From: Eriocheir sinensis
Taxonomy: Eukaryota > Arthropoda > Malacostraca > Decapoda > Varunidae
Assembly: GCF_024679095.1 (NCBI RefSeq)
Contig: NW_026111783.1
Location: 86,001-150,000, forward strand
Direction: 5' to 3'
DNA length: 64,000 bases
Shown: piece by piece, positions 25,776-38,009 of the stretch
Layout of the letters: every line of letters starts with the position of its first letter
Position numbering within the stretch: position 1 is the first letter of the stretch
Notes under the pieces: model-generated
Seen by the model: the letters and a program-made list of their open reading frames with translations, nothing else
What the model was told of the DNA's origin: nothing
Databases searched by the model: none
Made by a program: the position numbers and the translations under genes

Positions 25776-25828
25776 AGCCTTACTGACCCATCCCTGCAGC
25801 ACTGTGTGTGTGTCTGTTTACAGCTGAC

Positions 25829-25829
<1 letters not shown>

Positions 25830-25873
<44 letters not shown>
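25830..25873. repeat. (GT)n microsatellite
   Basis: A perfect GT array. Confidence 0.94.
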
Positions 25874-25874
<1 letters not shown>

Positions 25875-26019
25875 ATTGTGTGCTCTAATCTCTATGCCTA
25901 CCCATTTCCCTGCAGTATAGATGTATTTACACATTTCGGAGAGTAGAAACCAGTCTTGCTAATCACTCTATCCGCTTAAGTGTCTATTTCAAGCGTCTGG
26001 CCCCTCAGTTCTCTTGTTT

Positions 26020-26560
26020 GATAAGCCTCTCGTACTTACAAGTTGCTGGGCTTTCCGTGGACTGTTTTGTGATGCTGGTGATAGGTTTACACGACCTCTG
26101 CTGCACCCTGAACTGGAAAACCACCCATGAAAGCCCGGTTAATCCTCTCTCTGGAAGTAGTAATGGCAGCCGGATACTGTTAAAAATAAGGCCCTCAGAC
26201 TTGCTCATGACTTACGCATCTTGATCGGGAAAATCGCGCATGATCATCCAGCTCATCTTCCCTGCGGCCTTGGGAAATAGTCGCCATGGGGGCTGATACG
26301 TTCAAGAATTCGGGGTCAACATTTCGTCGCCCAAGCACGCACACGTTTGCCAAGGCTTCCGTGGGAGTTGTGGGCATTTCCCGGGGTAGTTTCATGACCC
26401 TGGTGGTAGTCTGACCCTTCTTTTGTTTTATCAGCCTAAACGAACACTCATTAGAGCCCGATTAATGTCCTCTTTGGGCCTTGAAAAAGTTGATGTGAGA
26501 GGCGGAAGCGTCTGACAATGCCGACCTGAGTCTCGTATTCTTAACGCTTTCCACCTCACA
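26020..26560 (+). repeat. Dispersed repeat R1, copy 2 with neighbouring segment
   Basis: 26290-26560 matches 770-1010. The block at 26035-26170 (AAGCCTCTCGT, GTGGACTGTTTTGTGATGCT) corresponds in inverted form to 50920-50960. Segments seem shuffled relative to one another, suggesting several overlapping fragments of one family. No coding signal. Confidence 0.6.
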
Positions 26561-26929
26561 ACAAACGTTTACAAAGTTTTCAGGAGTATTTTCAAGATCC
26601 CACCACAGAGGCTTCGTCAGACTACCGCCAGGGCCGTAAACTACCCCTGGACGCGCCCACCACTCCACGACAGCCTTGCCCAGTGTGTGTGCCTGGACGC
26701 CGAAAGGTTTACCAACATGACCCCCGAAGTAGCCGGCGACGCGTGATTCAGGGCGCCGCGACTGGCTCGGGTCCCGCATGCATGGTAGAGTTTAAAGGCC
26801 CATCATTCATCCCTGCGCCGCCCTCAAGGTCACGCTGGCCTTAGCCCCACCCCGGCACACGATAGAAAACGGGATTTTTGTAAGGCAGACTCCGGGATTT
26901 GATGGCGCTCCCTGCTAGAGTGACTGATT
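26561..26929. other. Unassigned, possibly an R1 extension
   Basis: GC-richer sequence following R1. No motif recognised. Confidence 0.4.
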
Positions 26930-27313
26930 TACTTTAAGAATGGCTGATTGAATGCCTTGACTGACTGACTGACTTATCTTGACTAGCTGACCATGCTGAT
27001 GTAAGTGGCTGACTGACTTACTGACTCGCTGGCTGTGTGGCTACGAAAATAACTGACTGATTGCTTGACTGACTAAATGACTGACTGACTGACTGACTGA
27101 CTAGCAGTCTGACTACCTACGTAACTGTCTGACTGCCGGACTAACTAATGTATAATTGAATGACTGATTTGGCTGACTGACTGACTGACTGACTGACTCT
27201 GTGGCTACGTAAAAAAAGTGATTGGATGCCTGACTGACTAAATGACTGACTGACTGACTGAATGAATAAATGAATGAATGGCAAACGGACTGACTGAATG
27301 AATGAATGAATGG
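26930..27313. repeat. Degenerate (CTGA)n tetranucleotide array
   Basis: CTGA/GACT units recur with many substitutions. The array resumes at about 27525-27595 after the MITE, so the MITE inserted into it. Confidence 0.85.
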
Positions 27314-27317
27314 TTAA

Positions 27318-27501
27318 CCCGGTAGGTAGCAGCGGGGATCATGTTTCTTAATGGTTCCTCCAAGTGAGAAAAATAAGAAAAAATCACACCTCACACAAAC
27401 CACTTCATAATATATATCCAAGCATTTGTGATCAGATTATGTATCATCTATTTAGGGGGGGTTATATCATGGCACAATTTTGGCCCGTCGCTGCTACAAG
27501 G
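27318..27501. mobile_element. piggyBac-like MITE, copy 2 (184 bp)
   Basis: Closely similar throughout to 8929-9107. The left end is CCCGGTAG preceded by TTAA (27314-27317). The right end has decayed (GCTGCTACAAGG, then TGAA), and four bases (GTAG) are duplicated near the left terminus. It lies within the CTGA array. Confidence 0.8.
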
Positions 27502-27588
27502 TGAAGCCACAAATTTGGACCGTCGTTAACTATCTAACTGACTGGCTAACTGACTAACTGAGTGACTGACTGATTGACTGACTGCTGG

Positions 27589-27591
<3 letters not shown>

Positions 27592-27680
<89 letters not shown>
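27592..27680. repeat. (GA)n microsatellite
   Basis: A perfect GA array. Confidence 0.96.
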
Positions 27681-27684
<4 letters not shown>

Positions 27685-28324
27685 GGGGGGAAGGGAATAT
27701 ATAGACGGGTGAAGGAGTAACGGGGATAATATACAGACGGATAAAGGACGAGGAATAAATGGAATATATTAACAGATGAAGGAGGGACGGAGAGACACGA
27801 ATAGAAAGAAACTGAGAGAAAGAATGTTCGAGCAAGTATTAGATAAAATAGACAGGAGACGGTGACTGGCAGTGGAACAGGAAAGGAAAGTTTGTTGGGG
27901 CTGGAAGAGGAAGAACATGTGCGGGCATGAACGAGACGGAGCAAAAGAGAAGGAGACTGAATGAAGGACAAAGACGAAGAGAGAAAAAGAGAGGAAGTGA
28001 GCCAGACGTCGCCTGCCTCCGTGTGTTTCTTTCTTGTTTTGTTATCCATCAAGGTGAGGATATTATTTTTTTCATGGGTGTTAGCGAAAAGCCTATTCAG
28101 TAGTACGGGCCGTGCCCGTGAAATGCTGCCACTGTTACAAAGGAAGTGTTGTGTTCCCACACGCTACATTCCCTGCTCCCTCAGCACAGCTCCGCCTCGC
28201 TATTTCCAGCACACTCCAAATTCAGGGTGACGCCTCGCCGCTGTGCTCAGCGTGATCAGCTCGCCTTGTGTCTCAGCTACAGTCGTCGTGTTGTTCCCTA
28301 CATCACACTGCGGCCTTGTGTGTC
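27681..28324. other. Purine-rich then mixed sequence, no gene seen
   Basis: The first 300 bp are purine-rich and resemble decayed GA/GGA repeats. The rest is unremarkable. Confidence 0.5.
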
Positions 28325-28472
28325 AGTGTGTGTGCCTTGTATGTGTGTGGGGAATGTGATGCGTCTAGTGTGCTGGCATTGAGATAACGTTAAACACTGT
28401 GTGTGTGCCTTGTATGTGTGTGGGGAATGTGATGCGTCTAGTGTGCTGGCATTGAGATAACGTTAAACACTG
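28325..28472. repeat. 73-bp tandem duplication
   Basis: Two identical-looking copies, offset by 73 bp, contain GATGCGTCTAGTGTGCTGGC and GATAACGTTAAACACTG. Confidence 0.93.
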
Positions 28473-28499
28473 GCGTACCAGAAAATTGAAAAGGGGGGG

Positions 28500-28618
<119 letters not shown>

Positions 28619-28850
28619 TCTGGGTCCAGTGTTATTACAAGCGCAGGGATCCCATACAGCTTGAGGATTCGGGTCAGATCGCTAGGGTAAATTTGTTATT
28701 TTTTATACATACATGTATTGGTACATACATATACATACATTGTACATTTTAGAAGTTTATTGGCAGCATATAAGTACAACATAAACCTGGGAGATTTAAA
28801 TAATCTTAAAAGTACTAATTTTATGTTACTTGAGCAAACATTACTTTTAA

Positions 28851-28919
28851 CATAAGAACATAAGAACGTAAGGAGTCTGCAAGAGGCCGGTTGGCCTATA
28901 CAAGGCAGCTCCTGTACAC
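28851..28919 (-). mobile_element. CR1-like 3' terminus with 8-bp tail repeats
   Basis: On the minus strand the element ends TTCTTATGTTCTTATG. Tandem octamers at the 3' end, in place of poly-A, are a hallmark of CR1-type LINEs. The same octamers end the copy at 38584-39206, and similar ones end the copy near 49690. Confidence 0.85.
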
Positions 28920-31790
28920 TCAACCCCACCTTACCTCACCATCCATGGCTTTATCTAACCTCTTCTTGAATGTATCTATGGTATTGGCACCCACAACATG
29001 GCTCCCAAGCCTGTTCCATTCGTCCACCACTCTATTGGTGAACCAATTCTTGTATAATTATGTCTTTGTGGAATCTGAATTTGTCTAGCTTAAAACCATT
29101 GCCACGCGTCCTACCTGGCTCTTTCACTCTCAAAATTTTATTGACATCCCCTTTATTAAATCCCTTCATCCATTTATAAACTTCGATCAAGTCTCCTCGC
29201 AACCTTCGCCTTTCTAGAGAGTGTAGGTTTAACTGCTTTAGCCTGTCTTCATAAAGCAAGTTTCTCACCCCCTGAATCATCTTCGTCATCCTCCTCCGTA
29301 CAGATTCTAACATCTTGATATCCATTCTATAATAGGAGGACCAGAACTGAACTGCATAATCGAGATGAGGTCGAACTAGTGCTAAGTAAAGTTTGAGGAT
29401 GACTTCAGCGCTCCTATTGCTCACGCTCCTTGAGATGAAACCTAGTACTCTGTTTGCCCGATTTTTAGCCTGAATGCATTGAGCCCTAGGACGGAGGTCA
29501 GCGCTCACTAGGACTCCTAAGTCTCTCTCACGCCCAGACCTGCTTAGAGGAGTGTCATTCAAGGAGTAATTGTGTAAGGGGTTATTCCTACCTACACTCA
29601 AAATGCTACACTTCCTGACATTGAATTCCATCTGCCACTTCCTCGCCCAATTATATAGTCTGTCAAGCTCATCCTGGAGAACGGTAGCGTCGCTGTCTGA
29701 TTGGATTACTCTACCGATCTTGGTATCATCTGCGAACTTACTGACATCGCTACTAATTCCTGTGTCCAAGTCATTGATGTAAATAATAAAAAGCAGAGGA
29801 CCCAGCACCGACCCCTGTGGGACTCCACTCGTAACACTGCCTCACTCAGATTTCCTACCATTGATTTGCACTCTCAGCTTCCTACCACTAAGCCACGCCC
29901 TGATCCAGTTCAAAACTTTCCCATCTACGCCGTGAGCCTGTAATTTTAGTAATAGCCGGTGATGAGGGACTTTGTCGAACGCTTTACTGAAATCTAGATA
30001 TAATATGTCATAGTTTTCATCTCTGTCAACCGCCTCGATTACTTTAGTGTAGAAGGACAACAGGTTAGTAAGGCAAGACCTACCCTTTGTGACCACATGT
30101 TGTGAATCATGAATTAAATTATGCTTTTCTAGATGGTCCCGAATGCACCGGGCTATAATTGACTCTAAAATCTTTCCTACAACTGATGTTAAGCTAATTA
30201 GGCGATAGTTTGAGGTGGCTGACTTGTCTCCCTTTTTGAAAATCGGCGTCACATTAGCTACTTTCCATTGATTGGGCACATACCCAGAATTTATCGACAT
30301 CTTAAAGATATCGGCAAGAGGGCCACTAAGGACTTCCTTGCACTCTTTCAGAACCCTTGGGAATACTTCGTCTGGGCCCGGCGATTTGTTTTTCCTCAAC
30401 CTACCAATCTCATCCTGGACTACTTGCCTAGTGATGATCACATCCCTCAACTTGTCGTTCTCGTCACCCTCATATATCTGAACTCTCTCCGGAATGGTTG
30501 TTAGATTTTCCTGCGTGAAAACTGAGAGGAAATAGTCATTCATCATTTGACTCATATCTTCTCCATTCTCAACGAGCTCGCCCGTGTTTGTTTTCAACGG
30601 TCCAATTCTGTCCCTTGTTTTCGTCCTGTACAATTTAAAGAAGCCCTTGGGATCGCTCTTGGCCGCGTTGGCTACCCTAATCTCATAATTTCTTTTTGCT
30701 AGGCGGGTGTTCTTCTTCACCGACCTGACGAGCTCAACATACCTACCCCTGAGATGGATCTCTCCGTTCTTTATTTTCCTATAAATTCCTCTCTTCAAGC
30801 CTATTTCATGCTTGAGTCTGCGGGTCATCCATTTGGGGTCGTTATTTTCCTTCCTACGTGCTTGGTAAGGGATAAGCTGTCTCTGACCCTCTGCAATTTC
30901 TCTAACTAAATTATTGTAGGTCATTTCTACATGGTTCCCCTGTCTTTCCGGTTCCAGCCCTGAGATCTGGCCCTCATCCAGCCCTAAGGTTTCCCAATTT
31001 ACCTCCTCAAGGTGTCTTCTGAGCCCCTCATAATCAGCTCTTCTAAAGTCGGGCACCAACACAGGGTTGAGTTCATGGGTCACCGCCCAGTCTAATTTAA
31101 ACCTAATTTCCTTGTGATCACTGCCACCTAATTCTCCCTCAACATCTAGCTCGCTGATCATATACTCGGTGTTAGTTAAGACCAAGTCCAGAATGTTGTT
31201 ACCCCTGGTGGGCTCTGTTACTGTCTGCTTGAGAAAATTATCTTGTATTACTTTCAGAAAATCCTCAGACTCTAGATCACCCACCACGCCTTCCCAATCT
31301 ATATTCCTATAGTTAAAATCCCCCATTATGCAGACATTTTTGCTCCTGCTCGCCCTGCCTACCTCTTGCAGTAATATATCAGTGTCCTGCCTGCTGAGGT
31401 TGGGTGGCCTGTAAAGAACCCCTAGACTTAGTTTGTCTTTCCCTTTGTGGACGTCCACCCAAACTGATTCTGAGTCGCCATTTGTTTGAATAGAGTTGTT
31501 AGCGGAACATTTAAATGTGTCTTTAACACAAAGTGCCACCCCCCCTCCCCTTCTTCCCTTTCTATCTTTGTGAAACATCTGGTAACCATCTATTTCATAC
31601 TCAGACACAAAGTTTTTGTTGGCAGTATCCACCCATGTTTCCGTGATAGCTATAATGTCGAATTTCTCGACACATGCTTTCCCCCTCAGTAGATCTATCT
31701 TGTTCCTGAGACTCCTACTGTTGGTGTAATAAGCCGTTAGCCCATCCTTTCTTATATCCTTTCGATTTCTCCTGCGCCCCCTGGTCCCAG
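28920..31790 (-). pseudogene. CR1-like LINE ORF2: endonuclease and reverse transcriptase (element CR1-1)
   Basis: Read from about 31790 downward, ORF2 starts with an APE-type endonuclease: YYTNSRSLRNKIDLL, then ITETWVDTAN, GDFNYRNIDW and GGSDHKEIRF. A connector follows, and then a reverse transcriptase with NYRLISLTSVVGKILE, YLDFSKAFDKVPHHRLL, GVPQGSVLGP and catalytic FADD near 29735. The C-terminal block is LNLHSLERRRLRGDLIEVYK. At roughly 950 codons it is about the normal length for CR1 ORF2. Few lesions break it. One is a TGA at 29842-29844, in RKSE just before the GVPQGS motif, where related copies suggest Trp. Another is a small indel near 29050 that shifts the last 45 or so codons. All endonuclease and reverse transcriptase motifs are intact. 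Inactive as it stands, but young. Confidence 0.93.
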
Positions 31791-31823
31791 TCTGCTATGC
31801 ATTGACAGGCCCTCCCCCCTCGC

Positions 31824-32390
31824 CTACTCTAAAAAATTATGTAGGGTGCTAAGTGATCGCTCGAGGGAGTCTGCGAGAACCTCCACCCCCTGGAGTGACA
31901 GATGCACGCCATCCTTGGCATACAAGGTGGCTTTATTGTAGAAGAGGTCCCAATTGTCAAGGAAAAGCCAACCATTTCGCTTACAGTGGGCCGCCAGCCT
32001 GCTGTTTACTGCTAAGGCTCTGGAAAGCCATCCCTCTCCCTCTCGGCAAAACCCCACAAACAGCCGGCACCCCCCCCGAAGTTCCTCACTTTAGCAAACG
32101 ATTCCCTGAAGCGCCGAAATATCTCTTCGCTACCCACCTTACTGATGTCATTACCACCGTAACTGCAGAAGACGATTAGCTGTGTCCCCTCCCCTGCTAA
32201 AATTTCCTCCATTCTGTTAGATACGTGCTGGATGCCTGCCCCGGGAAAGCACACTCGAAGCCTATTTTCCTTATCCCTTGAACAAAAGTACCTGTCAATG
32301 AACCTGACTTGAGAGTCCCCAACCACCAGTACTTTCCTCTTATTAACTTTGTCAGTAGACGGAAGGGAAGCCGCTACAGGAGGAGAGGGA
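31824..32390 (-). pseudogene. CR1-like LINE ORF1: SGNH/GDSL esterase domain (element CR1-1)
   Basis: The minus-strand translation shows VLVVGDSQVRFIDRYF (block I, GDS), YGGNDISKV (block III, G-x-N-D) and KDGVHLSLQGVEVL (block V, D-x-x-H). That is the full catalytic set of an SGNH hydrolase. Esterase domains are known in ORF1 proteins of CR1-like LINEs. A frameshift at the run of eight C at about 32069-32076 separates block III from block V. Upstream the frame runs into a purine-rich repeat tract that encodes only Ser/Pro low complexity, so the true N-terminus is lost or replaced. It ends about 35 bp before the ORF2 region. Confidence 0.85.
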
Positions 32391-32900
32391 GGGGCGGCAG
32401 CAGGGGAGTGGGAGGATGAAGAGGAGGAGGAGGAGGGGGAGGAGGAGGAGGAGGAGGAGGAAGAGGAGGAGGAGGACGATGAGTGGAAGAAGGAGAGAGA
32501 GGAAGGAGATGACGTCGAAGGGGAGGGGGAGGAGGAGGTGGCTGAGGTGGTGGCGGAGGTGGTGGGGAGGCAGGGGAGGAGGGGAGGAGGAGGAGGAGGA
32601 GGAGGAGGAGGAGGACGACGATGAGTGGAAGAAGGAGAGAGAGGAAGAGGATGACGTCGAAGGGGGAGGGGGGAGGAGGAGGTGGCTGAGGTGGTGGCGG
32701 AGGTGGTGGGGGAGGCAGGGGAGGAGGGGAGAGGGAGGGAGGCGGGGGAGGAGGAGGAGGCGGGGGAGGTAGTGGTAGCAGAGGAGGGGGGAGGTGATGT
32801 GGGGGAGGACAAGGAGAGAGAATGCGAGGAAGAGCAGGAAGAGACGGAAGGAGGGAAGAGGTCGAGGAAAGGGGCGAGGGGGGTGATGAATGAGAGTCAG
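32391..32900. repeat. (GGA)n-rich polypurine tract
   Basis: About 500 bp almost purely purine on the plus strand, built of GGA/GAG triplets. It contains an internal duplication (GATGAGTGGAAGAAGGAGAG at about 32478 and 32620). Long Pro/Ser or Glu/Arg frames here are artefacts. Confidence 0.93.
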
Positions 32901-33249
32901 CGGCGGCAGAAGGGAAGGGAAGTATGGTGGGTGTGGAGAGGGGAGAAATCTTGTTCATTTCTGTAATTTGGACTGCAAAAATTTACCCTCGAAACAACAC
33001 TACTTACTCTAGAACTAAATGTTCTGATAAAAAAGTAATATACTGGCAAGGAAAAAAATGTTATATTCATATAACATGTATAATCTTCGTTTATACAAGC
33101 TGCTGCTGTAATACATATTTTTATAAGATACATGGAAACTGGGTCAGGTATTTTATGAATATAAAATAAAAATTAACTAGATGAATTAGATTCGTTACTG
33201 TCAACAACAATACATTGTAACTGGTTTACCTCAAATTTATGCGTCTGTT

Positions 33250-34030
33250 CTTACGTGCAAATTCATCAAGGACTTCATGATCAAGATTTGTGTCACAATG
33301 GACAGAGTAAGGCCAGTCCATTTAAACGACTGTCACTCACTGCGTTCCTAAGGTACGTTTTAAGCAATTTAAGGGCACTTAATAATCGCTCATTGGTGAA
33401 AGTGCTAACAGGTCGGGTTGAAAAATTTGCAATAGGGTGGAAAATTTTGGACGTGTGCCCAATTTTTTGGTACATGCTAATGTCTCAAGAACTTGCTTTG
33501 ACCTCTCATGAGATTCACGACGCTCCCAATAACTCTGCCCCCGTAGATATTCATCTGCAACGAGATCTGCATCTCCATCAAGAAATTTCCATAAAATTCA
33601 ACTGACTCCTTCAGTTTACCAAAGCCATTATCAACTGAAAAAGAGGGAACAAGATTTCCCAACAAAAAACTCCTAATGTGTTTAGATGCAAACCTTTCCC
33701 TAAGTTGTGCTATAGCAGTGTCCGAAAATGGGAGAAAAATAGCTCTTCGATAGTACTCCGATGGAGTTGCTGTTGAAGGGTTAGCCTTAATTATGTTTAT
33801 GATGACCACTGATTGTTCAAGGCTTCTGGATGATATCTCCGTACCTTTCCTCAGCTTGGGCAAAAAGTTGGTTGAACTTATTTCCATCACGATAGAACTG
33901 AAATGCATCTATGCAGCTCTGTGTAGCTACACTACCAAGAGCACCCATCAGTTCTTGTTGTGACCCCTGCAGCTTTTCTGGCAAGGGTTTAGTGAAACTT
34001 AGAACTAAGGTGAGCACTTCCAAACTCATG
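33250..34030 (-). pseudogene. hAT transposase C-terminal remnant
   Basis: From about 34029 the minus strand encodes SLEVLTLVLSFTKPLPEKLQ and AEERYGDIIQ. In another frame it gives EYYRRAIFLPFSDTAIAQLR, FLLGNLVPSF and NERLLSALKLLKTYLRNAV then RLNGLALL. The last part is the hAT dimerisation domain, whose usual form is NERxFSALKRIKTYLRxxM-x-RLxGLALL. The overall pattern resembles zinc-finger MYM-type or P52rIPK-like hAT proteins. The catalytic N-terminal half is missing and at least one frameshift is present. Terminal repeats were not found. Confidence 0.8.
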
Positions 34031-34602
34031 AGAAAACCTGGGTCACTTATTGCTATAGATTAGGCTTGGCTGATGATTCTTCACCTAACGTGTTTTGCAG
34101 TAATTATTCTTAATCATTATTTCATTATTTACCCACCTGATTAACTGAATTATCCGGGCATCAGCCGAGTCAGTAATGACTTTCCTACACCACATAAAGT
34201 ACGTATGTGAAGCGTTTTCTGGCGTTTTGTGACCAGGGAGGAAATATGTAAAGAATGGAAAGACACAAATCCCAAGCCTGCGTGAATTCAAGAAATGACA
34301 CACGCTGTAGAAAAAAAGTATTACATAAACAGAAAATGAACTCTATCAATCATAATTTTTAGAAATTTGGAATTTGTGGTCAGAAAATATTATACGGATA
34401 ACATGAATAGGCTACGGCCACGTGAGCCTACGTCGTCAATGAATGTTTCTCAAAATAGATCACCTGGGCCCGTATCCTCACGAGCTATTAACTTTTACTC
34501 TTAAAGTTACTATCAAAGTTAATAGTTTCAATTTATTAAGAGTAACAGCTATCCTCGTCAACTTTGAGTGTAGGTATTAGCAAATCCTGGCTATTATTAT
34601 CT
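34031..34602. other. Unassigned; possible small inverted-repeat element
   Basis: At 34466-34560 GGGCCCGTATCCTCACGAGC leads into ACTCTTAAAG and its near complement, so a small MITE-like hairpin is possible. I could not identify duplicated target sites. Confidence 0.3.
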
Positions 34603-34621
34603 TCTTCTTCTTCTTCTTCTT
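34603..34621. repeat. (TTC)n microsatellite
   Basis: Six TTC triplets. Confidence 0.85.
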
Positions 34622-34884
34622 TATGGCGGGCTCGTTGCTAAGGACGCCTCCGTGCAAAACGTAAACATCCGACATGAATAAGTATATATTTCAAAAGAAA
34701 AATAAAGAAAAGATGTATAAATGTACAACAGAAACAAAATAAATGGCAAACACAAGAAAATACTGAGTTTTGTGGCAGATAGAAGCAGCCTCCAAGGCTG
34801 TTTTTACTCCGTCACTCGTCAATACCCTTATCTCCCCGCCTGCGTCACAACTTGCTCTGCTGAAATTACCGCACCATAACCACG

Positions 34885-36215
34885 TCATCCGCAAGGGGCG
34901 TTCTACTGGCGATCTTCTTGTTCTGCTAATTGATTCTTGGTCATCCTCTCTTAGCCGTTTCGGTGAAACCTTCTCAGTTGCGCTAGACATATCGAAGGCC
35001 TTCGATAGAGTCTGGCACAATTCTTTGCTTTCCAAACTGCCCTCTTTCTGATTCTCTCCTTCTCTCTGTTCCTTTATCTCCAGTTTCATTTCCGGCCGTT
35101 CTATCTCTGCCGTGGTAGACGGTCACTGTTCTTCTCCTAAACCTATTAACAGTGGTGTTCCACAGGGCTCTGTCCTATCACCCACTCTCTTCCTGTTATT
35201 CATCAATGATCTTCTTTCCATAACAAACTGTCCTATCCACGCATACGCTGATGACTCCCTCTGCATTATTCAGCTTCTTTCAACAGAAGACCCTCTCAAC
35301 AGGAATTACATGACTCCAAGCTGGTAGCTGCAGAACGCTTAACCTCAGACCTTACTATCATTTCCGATTGGGGTAAAAGGAACCTCGTGTCCTTCAATGC
35401 CTCAAAAACTCAATTTCTCCACCTATCAACTCGACACAATCTTCCAAACACCTATCCCCTATTCTTCGACAACACTCAGCTGTAACCATCTTCAACACTA
35501 AACATCCTCGGTCTATCCTTAACTCTAAATCTTAACTGGAAACTCCACTTCTCGGCTCTCACTAAATCAGCTTCCTCGAGGCTGGGGGTTTTGTATCGTC
35601 TCCGCCACTTCTTCTCCCCCGCGCAGTTGCTATCCATATACAGGGGCATTGTCCGCCCTCATATGGAGTATGCATCTCACGTGTGGGGGGCTCCACTCAC
35701 ACAGCTCTCTTGGACAGAGTGAAGTCTAAGTCTCTTCGTCTCATCAGCTCTCCTCCTCTTACTGATAGTCTTCTACCTCTTAATTTATGCGCCATGTTGC
35801 CTCTCTTTCTATCTTCTATCGATATTTTCACGCTGACGGCTCTTTTGAACTTGCTAACTGCATGCCACCCCCCCTCCCGCGGCCCCGCTGCACGCGACTT
35901 TCTACTCATGCTCATCCCTATACTGTCCAAACCCCTTATGCAAGAGTTAACCAGGATCTTCACGCTTTCATCCCTCACGCTGGTAAACTCTGGAACAATC
36001 TTCCTTCTTCTGTATTTCCTCCTGCCTACGACTTGAACTCTTTCAAGAGAAGGGTATCTGGACACCTCTCCTCCCGAAATTGACCTAGCTTTCGGCCACC
36101 TCTTTGGATTCTTTTTATGAGCAGCGAGTAGCGGGCTTTTATTTTATTATTGTTTACTTTTTTGTGTGTGCCCTTGATCTGTCTCCTTGTTGTAAAAAAA
36201 AAAATCCAGCCCCCC
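34885..36215 (+). pseudogene. Jockey-like LINE family J1, copy A (5'-truncated reverse transcriptase)
   Basis: The copy begins inside the reverse transcriptase at RKGRSTGDLLV and continues SVALDISKAFDRVWH. After a stop it resumes with GHCSSPKPINSGVPQGSVLS, FINDLLSITNCPIHAYADD (catalytic YADD near 35250) and ISDWGKRNLVSFNASKTQFL. A C-terminal region with HAGKLWNNLPSSVFPP and LNSFKRRVSGHLSSRN ends before 36083. The 3' UTR carries GCGAGTAGCGGGC and ends GTTGTAAAAAAAAAAA near 36215. At least three frameshifts or stops. It is closely similar to copy B at 54965-57990, often sharing long exact runs. Confidence 0.9.
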
Positions 36216-36337
36216 TTCAAGGCAAATTTTAGACCCCGTATCAAGCACCTCCTACAGACTAACCTCATTCCATTTTCTTTAACTTGAATTTCCTCTCACT
36301 ACTTTAAAAAAAAGGTACTAAATGGATGACTGAAAAA

Positions 36338-36345
36338 AATGGGTG
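36338..36345. repeat. Target-site duplication of Merlin element, left (AATGGGTG)
   Basis: The identical 8 bp occur at 40055-40062, directly outside the matching inverted repeat. Confidence 0.8.
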
Positions 36346-36455
36346 GGTGCTACTTTGGCTAGTTATCTATAAGAAAAAATATCTACACCGTACTTTGGCT
36401 TGTTATCTACAAGGAAAAGTATCTACACCGTTGATATTTTACTTTGTAATGATAT

Positions 36456-37425
36456 CTACATGGTGAAACATAATAAAAACATTTTTTTTTTATTAAAAAT
36501 ATTATATCGGTAAACATCACATACATCAGCTAAAAATGCTAAATGTATGTCAGGAGCTTCTTTTCTCATCATCCGCCAACAGAAGTAGTTTAGGTGCGAC
36601 TGAAAAGTTCTTTGATTGCTGCCTCTCATGTTTTTCAATACCCGAGTCTTCGCATCAAGCCAGGATCTTTCAGTTCCTTGTGTATGTGCCCCATTGTTAG
36701 GATCGACGTAATACTGCTGATGATTTACGGAAAAATGACGACAATTGATTTGGTTTAAATCAGAGTAAGCTGGCCAGTCGTCGGAATGGATTATTGAGCC
36801 TTCAGCGACTTCTCTCTGAATAATTGGTTGAAGTGTCTCACGGTCTCTTCTTTGAACGTAAAAATATCGGCACTCTGAGCCTCTCTTCAAACCAAACACC
36901 ATCAATACGTCTCCCATGGTTACGGTTACTGTCCACTTCAGCTTCACCGTCTGTTGAATTTGGAGCCCGGTCTCCTTGCAACATTCGGACTCTGTTGTGC
37001 TTTCGCTGTCCTACAAAGCGTGCTTCATCAATTTGCACAGGCTCTTCTTCAGTCCCTGCCATTTGACCACGATGTTGGACTGAAACATTCGCTGTACAAA
37101 CTTCTCTGCACATGTTGAACCAGTCGCATATTGCTTCGGTACCTCTACCAGTTAATCTTTGAACCAGATCATAAGAGAGGTCTTGTATAAAATAAAAGAT
37201 CAATTCTAAAATTTGACAAAGAGAGCTTGCAATTTAGTTTGTTATTTAAATCTGTGAAGTGGATGAATACATTACCTCTGCGAACGGAACGAAAAGTTTG
37301 ACATCCACGGTTTCTGCAACGAAGAACGGAATAAATTCGCCATTTCGTCTTTTTTCCGAGCGTCCTTCACCTCTCCGCCACATCGATGACACGGTGAAAC
37401 ACTTTGTTCTTCATCCAAAAGTCCA
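36456..37425 (-). pseudogene. Merlin (IS1595/ISXO2-like) transposase
   Basis: The minus strand shows an N-terminal zinc-binding module near 37425-37260: CHRCGGEV in one frame and CRNRGCQTFRSVRRGN in another. It continues LSYDLVQRLTGRGTEAICDW and VQIDEARFVGQRKHNRVRML (first catalytic Asp). After a frameshift near 36940 come VFGLKRGSECRYFY, GSIIHSDDWPAYSDL (second Asp), FSVNHQQYYVDPNNGAHTQG and TERSWLDAKTRVLKNMRGS (Glu). This D-D-E set with the VDPxxGAHTxxxE phrase is typical of Merlin/IS1595 transposases. At least two frameshifts make it inactive. Confidence 0.88.
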
Positions 37426-37630
37426 TGTCTTCTTAAAATGCCTGTGCTTTAGTTTCGTCGCTGATTTCGTTGTAGAATTATTGTGCACGCTTTAGGGCTG
37501 CGTCAATGACTGAAATATAAATGAGGATTTAGGAGGTTATACTCCGGCTAGCTCAAACGTGCGGCTGTGACGTAGGCCTCTAGGGAGTAAGCAGCAGTAC
37601 AGCGGTGCCACGTTTTATCCCCACCTTGAT

Positions 37631-37742
<112 letters not shown>

Positions 37743-38009
37743 GTTTATTCAACCTGATTTATTAGGTTATAATACAGAAATTGTGGGTTTATACGATAAA
37801 TTTGGTTTTAGTCCTTACCATTGTATTGTACAGATTATATAACCGACTTTATTTCCACACCACCCGAGAGGTAAAAGTCATGGCGCGTTTTTTTTAAGAG
37901 GTATATATCCCCGATAGGCCTATTCCTCTCTTCACTGCATCTTGGATGACTTAGGATGAATGCTCATCAGAAGATGTGAGAGTGATGATGAAATAATCAA
38001 TGAAGTTGT

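Noticed and set aside
29842..31632. Retroviral or other viral polymerase
   Set aside because: The APE endonuclease, FADD-type reverse transcriptase, lack of protease/integrase/LTRs, and octamer 3' tail mark it as a CR1-like LINE.
32012..32812. Single 266-residue Ser/Pro-rich esterase protein
   Set aside because: Only the C-terminal part is the esterase ORF1. The Ser/Pro part is the translated GGA repeat fused by chance.
37259..37495. Plus-strand frame over the Merlin N-terminal region
   Set aside because: The minus strand of the same DNA encodes the Merlin zinc-binding module, so the plus frame is a shadow.
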